Shown: positions 43,834-53,449 of the stretch, piece by piece | How positions within the stretch are numbered: position 1 is the stretch's first letter | Layout of the letters: every line of letters starts with the position of its first letter | Source: Hellea balneolensis DSM 19091 | GTDB taxonomy: Bacteria > Pseudomonadota > Alphaproteobacteria > Caulobacterales > Maricaulaceae | NCBI RefSeq assembly: GCF_000428525.1 | Contig: NZ_AUAC01000002.1 | Location: 930,001-994,000, forward strand | Reading direction: 5' to 3' | Length of the DNA stretch: 64,000 nt | Notes under the pieces: generated by a model | What the model was told of the DNA's origin: nothing | The model's database searches: none | Seen by the model: only the letters and a program-made list of their open reading frames with translations | Translations under genes and position numbers: made by a program

Positions 43834-44909
43834 GTCAAAGCCTTAGGTAAATGCGTTGAAATCCAACTTTTCAACTCAGCACATTTTAGGTCCTCGAGGT
43901 TGCCTTGAAAATGAGCTGCAACACGCGGAATAAGGTCGCGGTAATGTGGCTTCCCATCACGCTGCGCAAGACGCACAAATATACCCAGAATTTTAGCATT
44001 ACGCTGCGCGCCCATAGCAGCATAAGCCGTTTTGAAACTATCATCGTATTTGATACCGGCTTTCTCACAAAACCGTTCAATCAGCGGCTCTGCCAAATCA
44101 GGTGAGACGTCCCGCCTTGCATCTTCAATCAGGCTTACCAAATCATAGGAGGGATGCGCAAAAAGAGCGTCTTGAAAGTCAATAAGCCCCACACGGGACA
44201 CCGCTTGGCGCTCGGGTAGCCAGAATATATTCTCGGCATGAAAATCCCGCAGGGCTAATCCTGGCGCATGTGAGCTCAGGCACTCAAATAAGTCTGACCA
44301 AATTCTATGCCATTCATCCCTTAAATGGCCTTGAATATCGTACCCAAAATCCTTGGCATACCAGTCGAGAAACAGATCAGCTTCGGCTTGCAAAGCCGCT
44401 GCATCATATTCCCGCACACGCCATGCTATGTCTTGAAAGTTCATTTGGGACGGAAAGGTTGAGCGGTAAATGGCGGCAAGCGTATCTATCGCCGCTTCGT
44501 AGAGGAGCTGTTCCATAGCCCCATCTTTTGCAATGATTTCAGCATAGAGGCCGTCACCCAAATCTTCGAGTAAGATGAAACCTTTATCCATGTCAGCCGC
44601 AATAATTTTCGGAGACGAAAACCCTCTTTTTGAAAGCTCATTTGCAATGCAGGTAAAAGCTTCGGGATTCGGTCCCGCCAATCGCGCAAGCGCATTATAG
44701 CCTAGGGACACCCTGTCCTTCACGCTCGCGCCCTCGGGTTCGCTAGGAGCTTCAACGCCTTTGGGCGCATCCATAAGAACAGATTTATCTTTTCCTAATG
44801 TCAGCCGTTCATAACGCCGCGTTGACGCATCACCGGGCACAGCTATGCGATGAGCCGCGCCCCAATTGGCCCCTTGAAGAAACGCATCTATGTCAACTTT
44901 TCGGCTCAT
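43830..44909 (-). CDS. amgK: N-acetylmuramate/N-acetylglucosamine kinase
   Basis: A 359-residue aminoglycoside-phosphotransferase-fold kinase that phosphorylates the anomeric position of MurNAc and GlcNAc. The catalytic loop is LALRDFHAENIFWLPE and the metal-binding Asp lies in VGLIDFQDALFAHPSYDLVS. GFILLEDLGDGLYAEII is the hinge. With MurU it forms the amgK-murU recycling pair. It is coupled to tsaE and murU by ATGA overlaps. Confidence 0.92.
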   Translation of the reverse strand: MSRKVDIDAFLQGANWGAAHRIAVPGDASTRRYERLTLGKDKSVLMDAPKGVEAPSEPEGASVKDRVSLGYNALARLAGPNPEAFTCIANELSKRGFSSPKIIAADMDKGFILLEDLGDGLYAEIIAKDGAMEQLLYEAAIDTLAAIYRSTFPSQMNFQDIAWRVREYDAAALQAEADLFLDWYAKDFGYDIQGHLRDEWHRIWSDLFECLSSHAPGLALRDFHAENIFWLPERQAVSRVGLIDFQDALFAHPSYDLVSLIEDARRDVSPDLAEPLIERFCEKAGIKYDDSFKTAYAAMGAQRNAKILGIFVRLAQRDGKPHYRDLIPRVAAHFQGNLEDLKCAELKSWISTHLPKALT

Positions 44910-45340
44910 GTAATGCCTTTAAATCCCGTCATAGTCAGCTTACGCCCTTCTCCCTCAAATGCGATATTTATATGCAGGGCATCTTCAGGAATAAGCGGCT
45001 CAATTTTATCCGGCCATTCGATCAAGCAGAGCGCGTCTTCAAAAGCCTCAATGAGGCCTAGCTCATATCCGTCTTCGGGTTTTTCTAGGCGATACACATC
45101 ACAATGCCAAAGTTCAAATTCAGGACCCTCATATGTCTGGACCAGGGTATAAGTAGGTGACGGCACATCTATTGGGCCCAGCAAAGATTGTATCATGCCG
45201 CGTACCAAAGTTGTTTTACCCGCTCCCAAATCTCCTGTCAGGCAAACCACCTGTCCCGCGGAAAGTTGTGCGATAAGCCGCGCCCCAAATCGCAGCATTT
45301 GGGACTCACCTATTATGGAAAAGCTTTGCATATGCCGCAT
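44906..45340 (-). CDS. tsaE: tRNA t6A synthesis ATPase TsaE
   Basis: A 144-residue P-loop ATPase needed with TsaB, TsaC and TsaD for tRNA t6A37 formation. The P-loop is LTGDLGAGKTTLVRGM, followed by VPSPTYTLVQTYEG and the WHCDVYRLEKPEDGYELG segment. Length is typical. A second ATG three codons in (45331) is an alternative start; neither has a strong Shine-Dalgarno. It is the first gene of the tsaE-amgK-murU-addB-addA-trxA run and is divergent from the ferredoxin gene. Confidence 0.94.
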   Translation of the reverse strand: MRHMQSFSIIGESQMLRFGARLIAQLSAGQVVCLTGDLGAGKTTLVRGMIQSLLGPIDVPSPTYTLVQTYEGPEFELWHCDVYRLEKPEDGYELGLIEAFEDALCLIEWPDKIEPLIPEDALHINIAFEGEGRKLTMTGFKGIT

Positions 45341-45408
45341 TGATACGCGCTTGCAAAATCATCGCAAGCCCTTACATAACAAATGGAACGATTTACAGGA
45401 AACTGACT

Positions 45409-45726
45409 ATGCCAAAAATCAATTTTGTTGATGCCCAAGGTACTTCACGTGAAGTAGAAACCAAAAACGGAACGTCCATAATGGAGGCAGCCGTTCAAAA
45501 CATGATACCCGGCATTGACGCGGATTGCGGCGGCGCTTGCGCTTGCGCAACCTGCCACGTCTATGTGGCTGAAGGTTGGACAGAAAAGCTCAAAGCCAAG
45601 GACGATATGGAAGATTCTATGTTGGACTTTGCAGAAGACGTTCAGGATAATTCCCGCTTGTCTTGCCAAATTTTGATGAATGACGAGCTTGACGGCATCA
45701 CAGTTAGTACGCCTGAGAGTCAGTAG
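45409..45726 (+). CDS. 2Fe-2S ferredoxin
   Basis: A 105-residue adrenodoxin/FdxB-type ferredoxin. Ligands are C40, C46, C49 and C86 in DADCGGACACATCHVYV and RLSCQILM (C-x5-C-x2-C); C44 is an extra Cys inside the loop. Such ferredoxins serve in Fe-S cluster assembly or with P450 and Rieske systems, and no partner gene is adjacent. The ATG at 45409 (MPKINFVDAQG) has AGGA upstream; the frame from 45340 lacks homology. It converges with divL. Confidence 0.93.
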   Translation: MPKINFVDAQGTSREVETKNGTSIMEAAVQNMIPGIDADCGGACACATCHVYVAEGWTEKLKAKDDMEDSMLDFAEDVQDNSRLSCQILMNDELDGITVSTPESQ

Positions 45727-45729
45727 GCT

Positions 45730-48183
45730 TTACGCGATCTTATCAAATAATTCTGGGTGCCCTGCGTCTGTCGGCGCTTCTTTTGGCAGATAAACTGTCA
45801 CGTGAGTGCCCTCATTTTCTTCAGATTCGAGCTCGACCCATCCGCCGTGGCGTTCAACAAAACGCTGCACTAGGGCTAACCCTAGTCCTGCGCCGCCCCG
45901 GCTACTTTCAAAAGAACCGAAGACTTGTGGTTGGCGTTCAGTTGGAATGCCTACGCCGTCATCTTTCACCCAAATCATAACGCCTCCGCCCTCTGCCGCT
46001 CTGCCGCCGAGCTCAATACGGCCCCCTGGTTTGGTAAAGCGAAGTGCATTTGAGAGTAAGTTATAAACAACTTGCTTTAAGCGTGTTTCATCCGCACGGA
46101 TGATGCCAACACCCTTATCGCATTTTAAATCCAAACTAATGCGCGTGTCTTCAGCCTTGGTCGCGACATAATCGAGCGAGTGTTCCAGAACACCGTAAAT
46201 ATCAACATCTCCTAATTCGAGATCCAAAACATTGGCTTCTATCGCGGCAATGTCGAGAATATCATCAATCGTTTTTGCCAAATCCTCTGACGCGCTTTGA
46301 ATGGCAAAAACATACTCGCTCTGCTTGTCATTCATTTCCCCCGCCCCGCCATTTTGGAGGAAGTCGGAGTAGCCTGAAATCGTTGTCAGAGGCGTGCGCA
46401 ATTGATAGCTCACATGACCAACAAATTCTGATTTCATTCGGTCAGCCTCCTCAAGAGCTTCAGCCCGTTCAATTAGCGCTGCTTCGGCGCGCCTTGAGTT
46501 CGTCACATCATCCCATGCGACAAGCGTTGCGCCATCAGGAAGAGGACGCGATAACCATGTCAGCATTCTGTTATCAGAGAGCGTGATCTCGCCGTCCACA
46601 TGGCGCCGTACTTCTGGATTGGGATCGGTCGCCCGCGCTTTTAGGGACTTCCAGAACTCTGTATCATGATGAAGCGGTAAACTGGCTTCGATAATTTTAG
46701 AGAAACGCGGATTATCTTTAAGACTATCTTCTTCCAAATTCCACATCCGAGCAAAAGCAGCATTATGGATTTTTAATCGGCCATCTGTTCCAAACACTGT
46801 GATACCCTCGGAGAGCTTATCCAAGGTCGCCTTTTGCACATTGATAAGCGTGCCAAGCTGACTCTTCAGCATCATTGAGTCCGTCATATCCGAGAAGAGC
46901 AAAGATATCCCTCCATGAGGGTCACGCATTCGCACGAGACGCAATGTGCGGCTATCTGGGAGCGCCCAAAGCTCATCCGGCATCTCTTCGGGCCACTCAG
47001 TATAAAGAGCTAATTCACCTCGCTTCCACTCAGCATAATCTGATTGCGCCGGAAGCGAATCGCGCTCGCGCATATGATCAAGCCAGTCACTATGGGCAGG
47101 TCTGTCTTTGAACCACCCCGCATCAATATCGAATAAAGACGCAAAAGCTTTATTATGGAAACTCATGCGTTTATCAGCACCAAAAATAACAATAGCCTCA
47201 TCCATTGCATTTAGCATTTCGTCATGGGCCCGAATATGACGTGTCAAAGTTTCCCGCAAAGACTCAGCTTCTGTGGCATCCATAGCTATGCCTGCAACGC
47301 CGCCTGACACAGGAAAGAGCGTCACTGATGTTGATTTATTCTGCCCGCCCAAAACGATATTGCGCATATCTTCAACGCGCTCATTCGTCGTTAAAACTCG
47401 TTTTGCCTGAAGTGAGGCCTGATCATCTAGATGGGTTTGTTTATCCAATACATCGCGCACATTTTTCGCCCCAACAGCATCGACATAAGCATCATTTACC
47501 CAGTTAATGCGTCCAGCCCCGGTCATACGCCAGAGCGGGAATGGCGCACGGCTCATCATCTCAATAAAAGCTACAGGGTCAACTTCCGCTGTGATGCGGT
47601 TATTCTCAAATCTTGAAATAGCTGTGCGTTCATCCTCCCCCCGAATAGAGGCATCTTCGAGCCAAAGCACGACTTGACGCCCGGCAACACGACCGTCAGC
47701 CTCAATAACATTACCCTCGGGCAGGACGATTGTAATGGAAAATGGCTCACCTTTACTGCGCAAGTTTGCAATATTTGTTCGCAAGGACTCGGTTTCATCT
47801 GACTCGCTAATGGTATTCAAATCCGCCAAACCGTTAAGCACCCGCTCTGCCATTTCTTTGGGTTTACCGGCTTCCGCAAAGCGCATCATTGAAGCCAAGG
47901 CTGCCGGCGAGCCATAAACGCGTGGCTTCCCCCAATCTGATTGCACGTCAGGCTTTGCTTCTTCCCATACCAAGATAAGGCCAGGATAAGCGCCAAAGAC
48001 GGAGTCTAATTGCCCGATCTGCTGATCCAGTTCCGCACATTTTTGTTTCCAGCCTGCGGCTGCCCCATTCCCGTCCATACGCGCACGGAAGGCAAAGAGA
48101 GAGGCTAGCACAGCTAATAAAACAGCGCCCGCTGTGACAATTAAGTTGATATCGAGTGTTTCAGTCAACACCACTTCCCTCAT
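45730..48183 (-). CDS. divL: DivL-type tyrosine pseudo-histidine kinase
   Basis: An 817-residue membrane-anchored multi-PAS kinase homologue. One membrane helix (about 12-31) is followed by several PAS-like domains (about 50-560). In the HisKA domain, KSEFVGHVSYQLRTPLTTI has Tyr593 where histidine kinases have the phosphoacceptor His (normally SHELRTPL). The ATPase domain is intact (VYNLLSNALRFTKPGG, DDGVGIPTERQ, GGAGLGLALVQRF). Tyr at this site is the mark of Caulobacter DivL, which controls CckA-CtrA cell-cycle signalling through DivK. It lies 85 bases downstream of glmM. Confidence 0.93.
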   Translation of the reverse strand: MREVVLTETLDINLIVTAGAVLLAVLASLFAFRARMDGNGAAAGWKQKCAELDQQIGQLDSVFGAYPGLILVWEEAKPDVQSDWGKPRVYGSPAALASMMRFAEAGKPKEMAERVLNGLADLNTISESDETESLRTNIANLRSKGEPFSITIVLPEGNVIEADGRVAGRQVVLWLEDASIRGEDERTAISRFENNRITAEVDPVAFIEMMSRAPFPLWRMTGAGRINWVNDAYVDAVGAKNVRDVLDKQTHLDDQASLQAKRVLTTNERVEDMRNIVLGGQNKSTSVTLFPVSGGVAGIAMDATEAESLRETLTRHIRAHDEMLNAMDEAIVIFGADKRMSFHNKAFASLFDIDAGWFKDRPAHSDWLDHMRERDSLPAQSDYAEWKRGELALYTEWPEEMPDELWALPDSRTLRLVRMRDPHGGISLLFSDMTDSMMLKSQLGTLINVQKATLDKLSEGITVFGTDGRLKIHNAAFARMWNLEEDSLKDNPRFSKIIEASLPLHHDTEFWKSLKARATDPNPEVRRHVDGEITLSDNRMLTWLSRPLPDGATLVAWDDVTNSRRAEAALIERAEALEEADRMKSEFVGHVSYQLRTPLTTISGYSDFLQNGGAGEMNDKQSEYVFAIQSASEDLAKTIDDILDIAAIEANVLDLELGDVDIYGVLEHSLDYVATKAEDTRISLDLKCDKGVGIIRADETRLKQVVYNLLSNALRFTKPGGRIELGGRAAEGGGVMIWVKDDGVGIPTERQPQVFGSFESSRGGAGLGLALVQRFVERHGGWVELESEENEGTHVTVYLPKEAPTDAGHPELFDKIA

Positions 48184-48268
48184 GAGTTCCGTCTTGGCTT
48201 AGCCAAAAGACTGAGTCATGAAAAGCTTAGAATGCAAGAGAAAGGGCTGTCGTTGAATGAATAACAGC

Positions 48269-49627
48269 CTATGCTGCAATATTTTCGATAAATTTGGCTA
48301 AATCATTAGTAATTTTCTCAACTTGCGCACCGTCGTCACCCTCAGTCATAACGCGAATGAGCGGCTCCGTGCCTGACGCCCGCACCAAAACTCGGCCTGA
48401 ATTACCAAACATAGATTGTGCATCTTCAATAGCAGATAAGACATCAGGGTGATCCATGGGCGAAGCACCTGAGTAGCGTACATTTTTAAGTAACTGCGGA
48501 ACGGGATCAAATAATTTGAGAACCTCACTAGCGGGCTTACCGCTGCGAATAATTTCCGCCAAAACTTGAAGCGCAGCCACTGTACCGTCACCTGTCGGCG
48601 AAAAATCCGTCATTAAAAGATGGCCCGATTGTTCACCTCCGACGTTATATCCGTCAAGACGCATACGTGCGGCGACATGCCTGTCCCCCACAGCCGTTCT
48701 AATAAATGTGAGATTCTGATCTTGTATAAAGCGCTCAAGGCCCAAATTTGACATCACGGTCGCGACAATACCTGGCTTTGAAAGCTGCCCATTGGCCTGC
48801 CATCCTGTGCCGATAAGCGCTAGCAATTGATCGCCATCTATAACCTGACCCTTTTCATCGCACATAATAAGGCGGTCAGCATCACCATCTAAAGCAATAC
48901 CAATATCTGCGCCTGATTCCAAAACTTTCTGCGAGAGTGTATCTGTGCAGGTTGAGCCGCATTCTGCATTGATGTTCATGCCATTCGGCTCAACGCCTAT
49001 GGGAATAACTTCATCTGCGCCTAGCTCCCAAAGCGTGTCTGGAGCCGTCTTATAAGCTGCGCCATTGGCGCAATCGATTACAATTTTAAGACCCTCAAGG
49101 CGCATGTTTTTCGGGAAGGTCGATTTGACAATTTCTATATATCTTGCTTGAAAATCCTCATATCGGCGAACACGGCCTAGCTTTTCCGAGACGGCAAGAC
49201 CCTCTTTCCACTTCTGATCCATAAAGGATTCTATTCGAAGTTCAGCTTCGTCTGACAGCTTACGCCCGTCAGGACCGAAGAGCTTAATACCATTATCAGA
49301 AAACTCATTATGGGAGGCGGTGATCATTACGCCCAAATCAGCACGGAGGCGCGTCGTCATGAGCGCGACACCCGATGTTGGGATGGGCCCGCATAACTTG
49401 ACATCCATACCAACAGACGCAAAACCAGCTACCAGAGCAGGTTCGATCATATAACCGGATAGCCGCGTATCTTTTCCAATCACGACGGAATGACGTTTAT
49501 TATCGCCATTCAAAAAATATTTTCCCGCAGCCATACCAAACCGCATGACATTGTCAGGTGTCATTTTCCCGACATTTGCACGGCCGCGGATTCCGTCCGT
49601 TCCAAAGAACTGTTTTTTCATACTCAT
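48269..49627 (-). CDS. glmM: Phosphoglucosamine mutase
   Basis: A 452-residue phosphohexomutase that converts glucosamine-6-phosphate to glucosamine-1-phosphate for UDP-GlcNAc. The phosphoserine is S105 in [20 protein letters not shown]. The metal loop is [16 protein letters not shown], and the phosphate-binding loop [16 protein letters not shown] closes the protein. The start at 49627 ([15 protein letters not shown]) gives the family N-terminus; the frame from 49645 adds six residues. It feeds the cell-wall route together with amgK and murU. Confidence 0.96.
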   Translation of the reverse strand: MSMKKQFFGTDGIRGRANVGKMTPDNVMRFGMAAGKYFLNGDNKRHSVVIGKDTRLSGYMIEPALVAGFASVGMDVKLCGPIPTSGVALMTTRLRADLGVMITASHNEFSDNGIKLFGPDGRKLSDEAELRIESFMDQKWKEGLAVSEKLGRVRRYEDFQARYIEIVKSTFPKNMRLEGLKIVIDCANGAAYKTAPDTLWELGADEVIPIGVEPNGMNINAECGSTCTDTLSQKVLESGADIGIALDGDADRLIMCDEKGQVIDGDQLLALIGTGWQANGQLSKPGIVATVMSNLGLERFIQDQNLTFIRTAVGDRHVAARMRLDGYNVGGEQSGHLLMTDFSPTGDGTVAALQVLAEIIRSGKPASEVLKLFDPVPQLLKNVRYSGASPMDHPDVLSAIEDAQSMFGNSGRVLVRASGTEPLIRVMTEGDDGAQVEKITNDLAKFIENIAA

Positions 49628-49676
49628 CTTGGGTCCCACCCACACAATTTCTTGTGCTTTGCAATAAAATAAGTGT

Positions 49677-49700
49677 CATATTTGGTATGAACCAAATATG
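49677..49700. promoter_or_regulatory. Perfect 10-bp dyad upstream of glmM
   Basis: CATATTTGGT (49677-49686), centre ATGA, then ACCAAATATG (49691-49700). It lies 50 bases upstream of glmM and 222 upstream of gmd, in the divergent intergenic region. There is no T tail, so an operator is more likely than a terminator. The regulator is unknown. Confidence 0.55.
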
Positions 49701-49795
49701 TCCACATTATGTTTTTCACCCCTGAAAGACGATAATGCGGTATGTTTCATGACAAAAAATTGTTAAAAAATCAATGCTATCGTGCTGACCTTTTA

Positions 49796-49821
49796 CAGTT
49801 CCTGCCAGTTTTTATACAGTT
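49796..49821 (+). repeat. Three phased CAGTT direct repeats
   Basis: CAGTT occurs at 49796, 49806 and 49817, with 10- and 11-base periods. Such helically phased direct repeats are typical of OmpR/PhoB-type regulator sites, but the unit is short and chance is possible. Confidence 0.25.
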
Positions 49822-49858
49822 TCAACCTCGTGACTACATCTGGATTTATACCATTAGA

Positions 49859-49874
49859 TGTGACATGCGTCACA
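49859..49874 (+). promoter_or_regulatory. CRP/FNR-family-like palindrome upstream of gmd
   Basis: TGTGA (49859-49863), six bases, TCACA (49870-49874). This is the exact TGTGA-N6-TCACA consensus of CRP. It ends 47 bases before the gmd start codon. Alphaproteobacteria have several CRP/FNR paralogues; which one binds is unknown. Confidence 0.6.
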
Positions 49875-49921
49875 TTTTACCGCAAAACTACCTGAAATGC
49901 ATTTAGGACTCGCTTGATAAT

Positions 49922-50974
49922 ATGACAAAAACAGCACTCATTACAGGCGTAACCGGTCAAGACGGCGCCTATCTCGCGCGGCTATTGCTGGAAAAAGGCT
50001 ATATCGTACATGGCGTGAAGCGTAGAGCGTCAAGCTTTAACACCTCTCGTATTGACCCTCTCTACGTTGATCCGCATGTGGACGGCGCAAAATTCTTTCT
50101 TCATTATGGCGACCTGACGGATAGTACAAATTTAATCCGTATAGTCCAAGAAACGCAGCCGGATGAAATCTATAATCTGGGCGCGCAAAGCCATGTCCAA
50201 GTCAGTTTTGAGACGCCTGAATATACGGCTAATTCAGACGCCGTGGGCACGCTACGAATCCTGGAAGCCATCCGCATTTTGGGATTGGAGAAAACATCAA
50301 AATTTTACCAAGCCTCTACATCTGAGCTTTACGGTAAAGTCGTTGAAACACCTCAATCTGAGACAACGCCTTTTTATCCCCGTAGTCCATACGGCGCAGC
50401 AAAGCTTTATGCGTATTGGATTACAGTTAATTACCGCGAAGCTTACGGTATTCATGCCTCGAACGGTATTTTATTTAATCATGAAAGCCCGATGCGCGGG
50501 GAGACTTTTGTCACGCGAAAAATTACCCGCGCCGCCTCTCGCATTAAACAGGGTCTCGAAAATGTGCTCTATCTGGGCAATCTGGATGCCAAGCGCGATT
50601 GGGGGCATGCCCGCGATTATGTTGAAGGCATGTGGCGAATTGTTCAGCAGGACACAGCCGATGATTTCGTGCTTGGCACGGGCGAGCTTCACAGCGTGCG
50701 TGACTTCGTCCAGAGCGCTTTCAAACATGTAGATATGACTATCGAATGGTCAGGTGAAGGCACAGATGAAGTCGGTATTGATAACACTAGCGGTAAGACA
50801 GTAGTCAGAATTGACCCGCGCTATTTCCGCCCCGCTGAAGTCGAGCTCTTATTAGCGGACCCATCAAAGGCCAAACGCGTCCTGGGCTGGGAAGCCACGA
50901 CGCATTTTGATAATCTTGTGAGAGAGATGATGGAACATGACATGGCCGAGGCGAAAAAAGAGGCCGCTAAATGA
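49922..50974 (+). CDS. gmd: GDP-mannose 4,6-dehydratase
   Basis: A 350-residue short-chain dehydrogenase turning GDP-mannose into GDP-4-dehydro-6-deoxymannose. The NADP loop is [15 protein letters not shown]. The catalytic S/T...YxxxK set is seen in [13 protein letters not shown] and [31 protein letters not shown] is diagnostic for Gmd, and [15 protein letters not shown] closes it. It overlaps fcl by ATGA. Its substrate comes from ManC (22.8 kb). The product feeds GDP-fucose for capsule, O-antigen or holdfast-like polysaccharides. Confidence 0.96.
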   Translation: MTKTALITGVTGQDGAYLARLLLEKGYIVHGVKRRASSFNTSRIDPLYVDPHVDGAKFFLHYGDLTDSTNLIRIVQETQPDEIYNLGAQSHVQVSFETPEYTANSDAVGTLRILEAIRILGLEKTSKFYQASTSELYGKVVETPQSETTPFYPRSPYGAAKLYAYWITVNYREAYGIHASNGILFNHESPMRGETFVTRKITRAASRIKQGLENVLYLGNLDAKRDWGHARDYVEGMWRIVQQDTADDFVLGTGELHSVRDFVQSAFKHVDMTIEWSGEGTDEVGIDNTSGKTVVRIDPRYFRPAEVELLLADPSKAKRVLGWEATTHFDNLVREMMEHDMAEAKKEAAK

Positions 50975-51906
50975 GCTATAGTCTTGCTGGAAAAAAAGTC
51001 TGGGTTGCAGGCGGAAATGGCATGGTGGGTAGCGCCATTATAAGACGATTGGATGCCGAAAACCCTTCTGATATACTCACTGTCTCTTCAAGAAATTTGG
51101 ATCTCAGAAACCAGTCGGCAACGCAGAACTGGATTGCCAAGAACAAACCCGAAGCCGTGTTCATGGCGGCAGCTAAAGTAGGCGGGATACACGCCAATAA
51201 CACCTATCCAGCGCAATTTCTCTATGACAATTTGATGATGGCGGCGAATGTGATTGAGGCGTCTTGGCAAGCGGGCGTTGAAAAACTCCTCTTTCTCGGC
51301 TCCTCTTGTATTTATCCAAAGATGGCCCCTCAACCTATCAGCGAAGACAGCTTGATGACAGGGCCATTAGAGCCGACAAATGCAGCCTATGCGATGGCCA
51401 AAATTTCAGGCATTTATTTGTGCGAGACATATCGGCGTGAATATGGCGCTGACTTTATTTCGGCCATGCCGACAAACCTTTATGGGCCGGGGGATAATTA
51501 CCACCCAGAAAATTCCCATGTTATTCCGGGACTAATACGCCGCGCTCATGAAGCTAAAATCAGTGAGGCAAAATCGCTTTCAGTTTGGGGCAGCGGAACC
51601 CCGCGGCGAGAATTTCTCAATGCCGATGATTGTGCCGACGCGCTTGTCCATGTCATGAAGAATTATTCTGACTCTGAGACTATCAATATCGGGAGCGGAA
51701 CTGATATGACCATCGCGGAATTGGCGACAACTATTTGCAAGGTTGTCGGTTTTGAGGGCGAACTCCACTTTGACACGTCAAAACCAGACGGTACCCCGCG
51801 CAAATTAATGAGCGGCGCAAAATTACAGGCCATGAATTGGTCGCCAAAAATTAATCTACCCGACGGCCTATCTGCAGCTTATGCTGATTTTAAAGCAAAT
51901 GCCTAA
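50971..51906 (+). CDS. fcl: GDP-L-fucose synthase
   Basis: A 311-residue epimerase-reductase that completes GDP-L-fucose synthesis from the Gmd product. The NADP loop is [32 protein letters not shown] and [16 protein letters not shown] contain the catalytic Ser, Tyr and Lys, and [19 protein letters not shown] is typical. It is co-translated with gmd. The stop shares four bases with the convergent aldehyde dehydrogenase stop. Confidence 0.96.
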   Translation: MSYSLAGKKVWVAGGNGMVGSAIIRRLDAENPSDILTVSSRNLDLRNQSATQNWIAKNKPEAVFMAAAKVGGIHANNTYPAQFLYDNLMMAANVIEASWQAGVEKLLFLGSSCIYPKMAPQPISEDSLMTGPLEPTNAAYAMAKISGIYLCETYRREYGADFISAMPTNLYGPGDNYHPENSHVIPGLIRRAHEAKISEAKSLSVWGSGTPRREFLNADDCADALVHVMKNYSDSETINIGSGTDMTIAELATTICKVVGFEGELHFDTSKPDGTPRKLMSGAKLQAMNWSPKINLPDGLSAAYADFKANA

Positions 51907-53267
51907 GCGATATAAACTGTCTTTATGTTACAAAACGCACGAATGCCTTCTGCCGCTAATTCCCGGCCATAACCAGAGCGCTTGATGCCACCAAAGGGCA
52001 AATGCGGATTAGAGCCCGACATCGCATTTACAAAGGTCCCGCCTGCTTCAAGCTCGTTTATGGCTTTTTCTTGCTCGTCAGCCTCATTTGTAAAAATGGC
52101 GGAGCTCAAACCAAATGGCGAGCTATTCGCAATGGTGATAGCTTCGTCCAAATTTTGGACTTTAAATAAAAGCGCGACGGGCCCGAAAATTTCTTCATGA
52201 TAAGCCTTCGAGTCCTTTGAAATGTTTTCGAGTATTCCTGGCGTGAAAAAGAACCCTTTACCGCCACGTTTTTCAGCCCCCGTAACGCGAATAGCGCCGT
52301 CTTTTAGAGCATTGTCAACCTGAGCTGAAATCTCTTCATAGCTGCCTTTATTCACGAGCGGGCCTATATCCGTATCTTTCTTCATCGGATCGCCGACTTT
52401 GAGCGCTTCAAAGCTAGCTTTCATACGGGCTTTGACATCCTCATAAATATCGGTGTGAACAAAAAAACGTTTCGCGGCGATACAGCTCTGACCATTATTT
52501 TGTGTGCGCGCCGTTGTCCCAGTTTCAACAGCCTTTTCGATATCCGCTGAGGGCATAATGATGAAAGCGTCAGAGCCGCCCAATTCCAAGACCGTGGGCT
52601 TAATTTCCTCACCGCAAATAGAGGCAACAGATGCGCCCGCCGGTTCAGAACCTGTCAGCGTCGCCGCTCTTACCCGCTCATCACGCAAAATGCGCTCTAC
52701 CTTTGCTCCGCCGACAAGTAATGTTTGAAAAGCCCCGTCAGGGAAGCCGGCGCGTTTAAATATGTCTTCAATATAAAGCGCACATTGTGGGACGTTCGAG
52801 GCATGTTTCAAAAGGCCTGTATTTCCCGCCATCAATGCAGGAGCCGCAAAGCGTATGACCTGCCATATGGGATAATTCCAAGGCATAACCGCAAGTACCG
52901 GCCCTAGGGGCAAATATTTTCGATAAGATTTTTTAGCCTCTGTCTTTACAATTTCATCGGAGAGATGCTCAGAAGCTTTGTCCGCGTAATACTCTGCACC
53001 AACTGCGCATTTTTTAACCTCTGCTATGGCCGCAAGATATGTTTTCCCCATTTCCAATGTGATGATTTTAGCAAGGCCTTCAGCCTCGTCGCGAAGAATT
53101 TTTGCGGCGGCCCGCATATGTTTTGCGCGCTCCTCAATCGGCCAGTTGCGCAGTTCTTGATGGGCGACAACAGACTTCGCAATAGCCAGATCAACCTGGG
53201 CATCACTGTGAGGTTCAAATGTTTTTATAATCTCTTCAGTCGCCGGGTTTTGGGTTTGAATAGCCAT
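51903..53267 (-). CDS. NAD(P)-dependent aldehyde dehydrogenase, succinate-semialdehyde type
   Basis: A 454-residue aldehyde dehydrogenase. The general base is E228 in [10 protein letters not shown] and the nucleophile C262 in [32 protein letters not shown] and [11 protein letters not shown] are conserved elsewhere. The short N-terminus beginning with [19 protein letters not shown] resembles the Sad/YneI branch of succinate-semialdehyde dehydrogenases, so that substrate is likely but not proven. No GABA genes are nearby. GAGG lies upstream of the start. Confidence 0.92.
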   Translation of the reverse strand: MAIQTQNPATEEIIKTFEPHSDAQVDLAIAKSVVAHQELRNWPIEERAKHMRAAAKILRDEAEGLAKIITLEMGKTYLAAIAEVKKCAVGAEYYADKASEHLSDEIVKTEAKKSYRKYLPLGPVLAVMPWNYPIWQVIRFAAPALMAGNTGLLKHASNVPQCALYIEDIFKRAGFPDGAFQTLLVGGAKVERILRDERVRAATLTGSEPAGASVASICGEEIKPTVLELGGSDAFIIMPSADIEKAVETGTTARTQNNGQSCIAAKRFFVHTDIYEDVKARMKASFEALKVGDPMKKDTDIGPLVNKGSYEEISAQVDNALKDGAIRVTGAEKRGGKGFFFTPGILENISKDSKAYHEEIFGPVALLFKVQNLDEAITIANSSPFGLSSAIFTNEADEQEKAINELEAGGTFVNAMSGSNPHLPFGGIKRSGYGRELAAEGIRAFCNIKTVYIA

Positions 53268-53371
53268 ATCTCTTTTGCCTCACGTTTATTGGTCATTATC
53301 TAATGCATAAGGAGCCTTTTCGTTTCTCGAAAGAATGTCAAAGTGAATTATGCTTATTCAGGAGGAAAATT

Positions 53372-53389
53372 ATGCCTCTGCTAATATAA
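53372..53389 (+). other. Five-codon mini-ORF with strong Shine-Dalgarno
   Basis: AGGAGG at 53360-53365 is followed at ideal spacing by ATG and the codons for MPLLI, then TAA. It lies 60 bases before the ubiB start. It could be a leader peptide, a decayed gene start or chance. Confidence 0.3.
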
Positions 53390-53449
53390 CATAGGTCCTG
53401 TGCGCATTTATCCATATACCCTTAAAGCTTAGGCCCCTATAAGGCCGCT

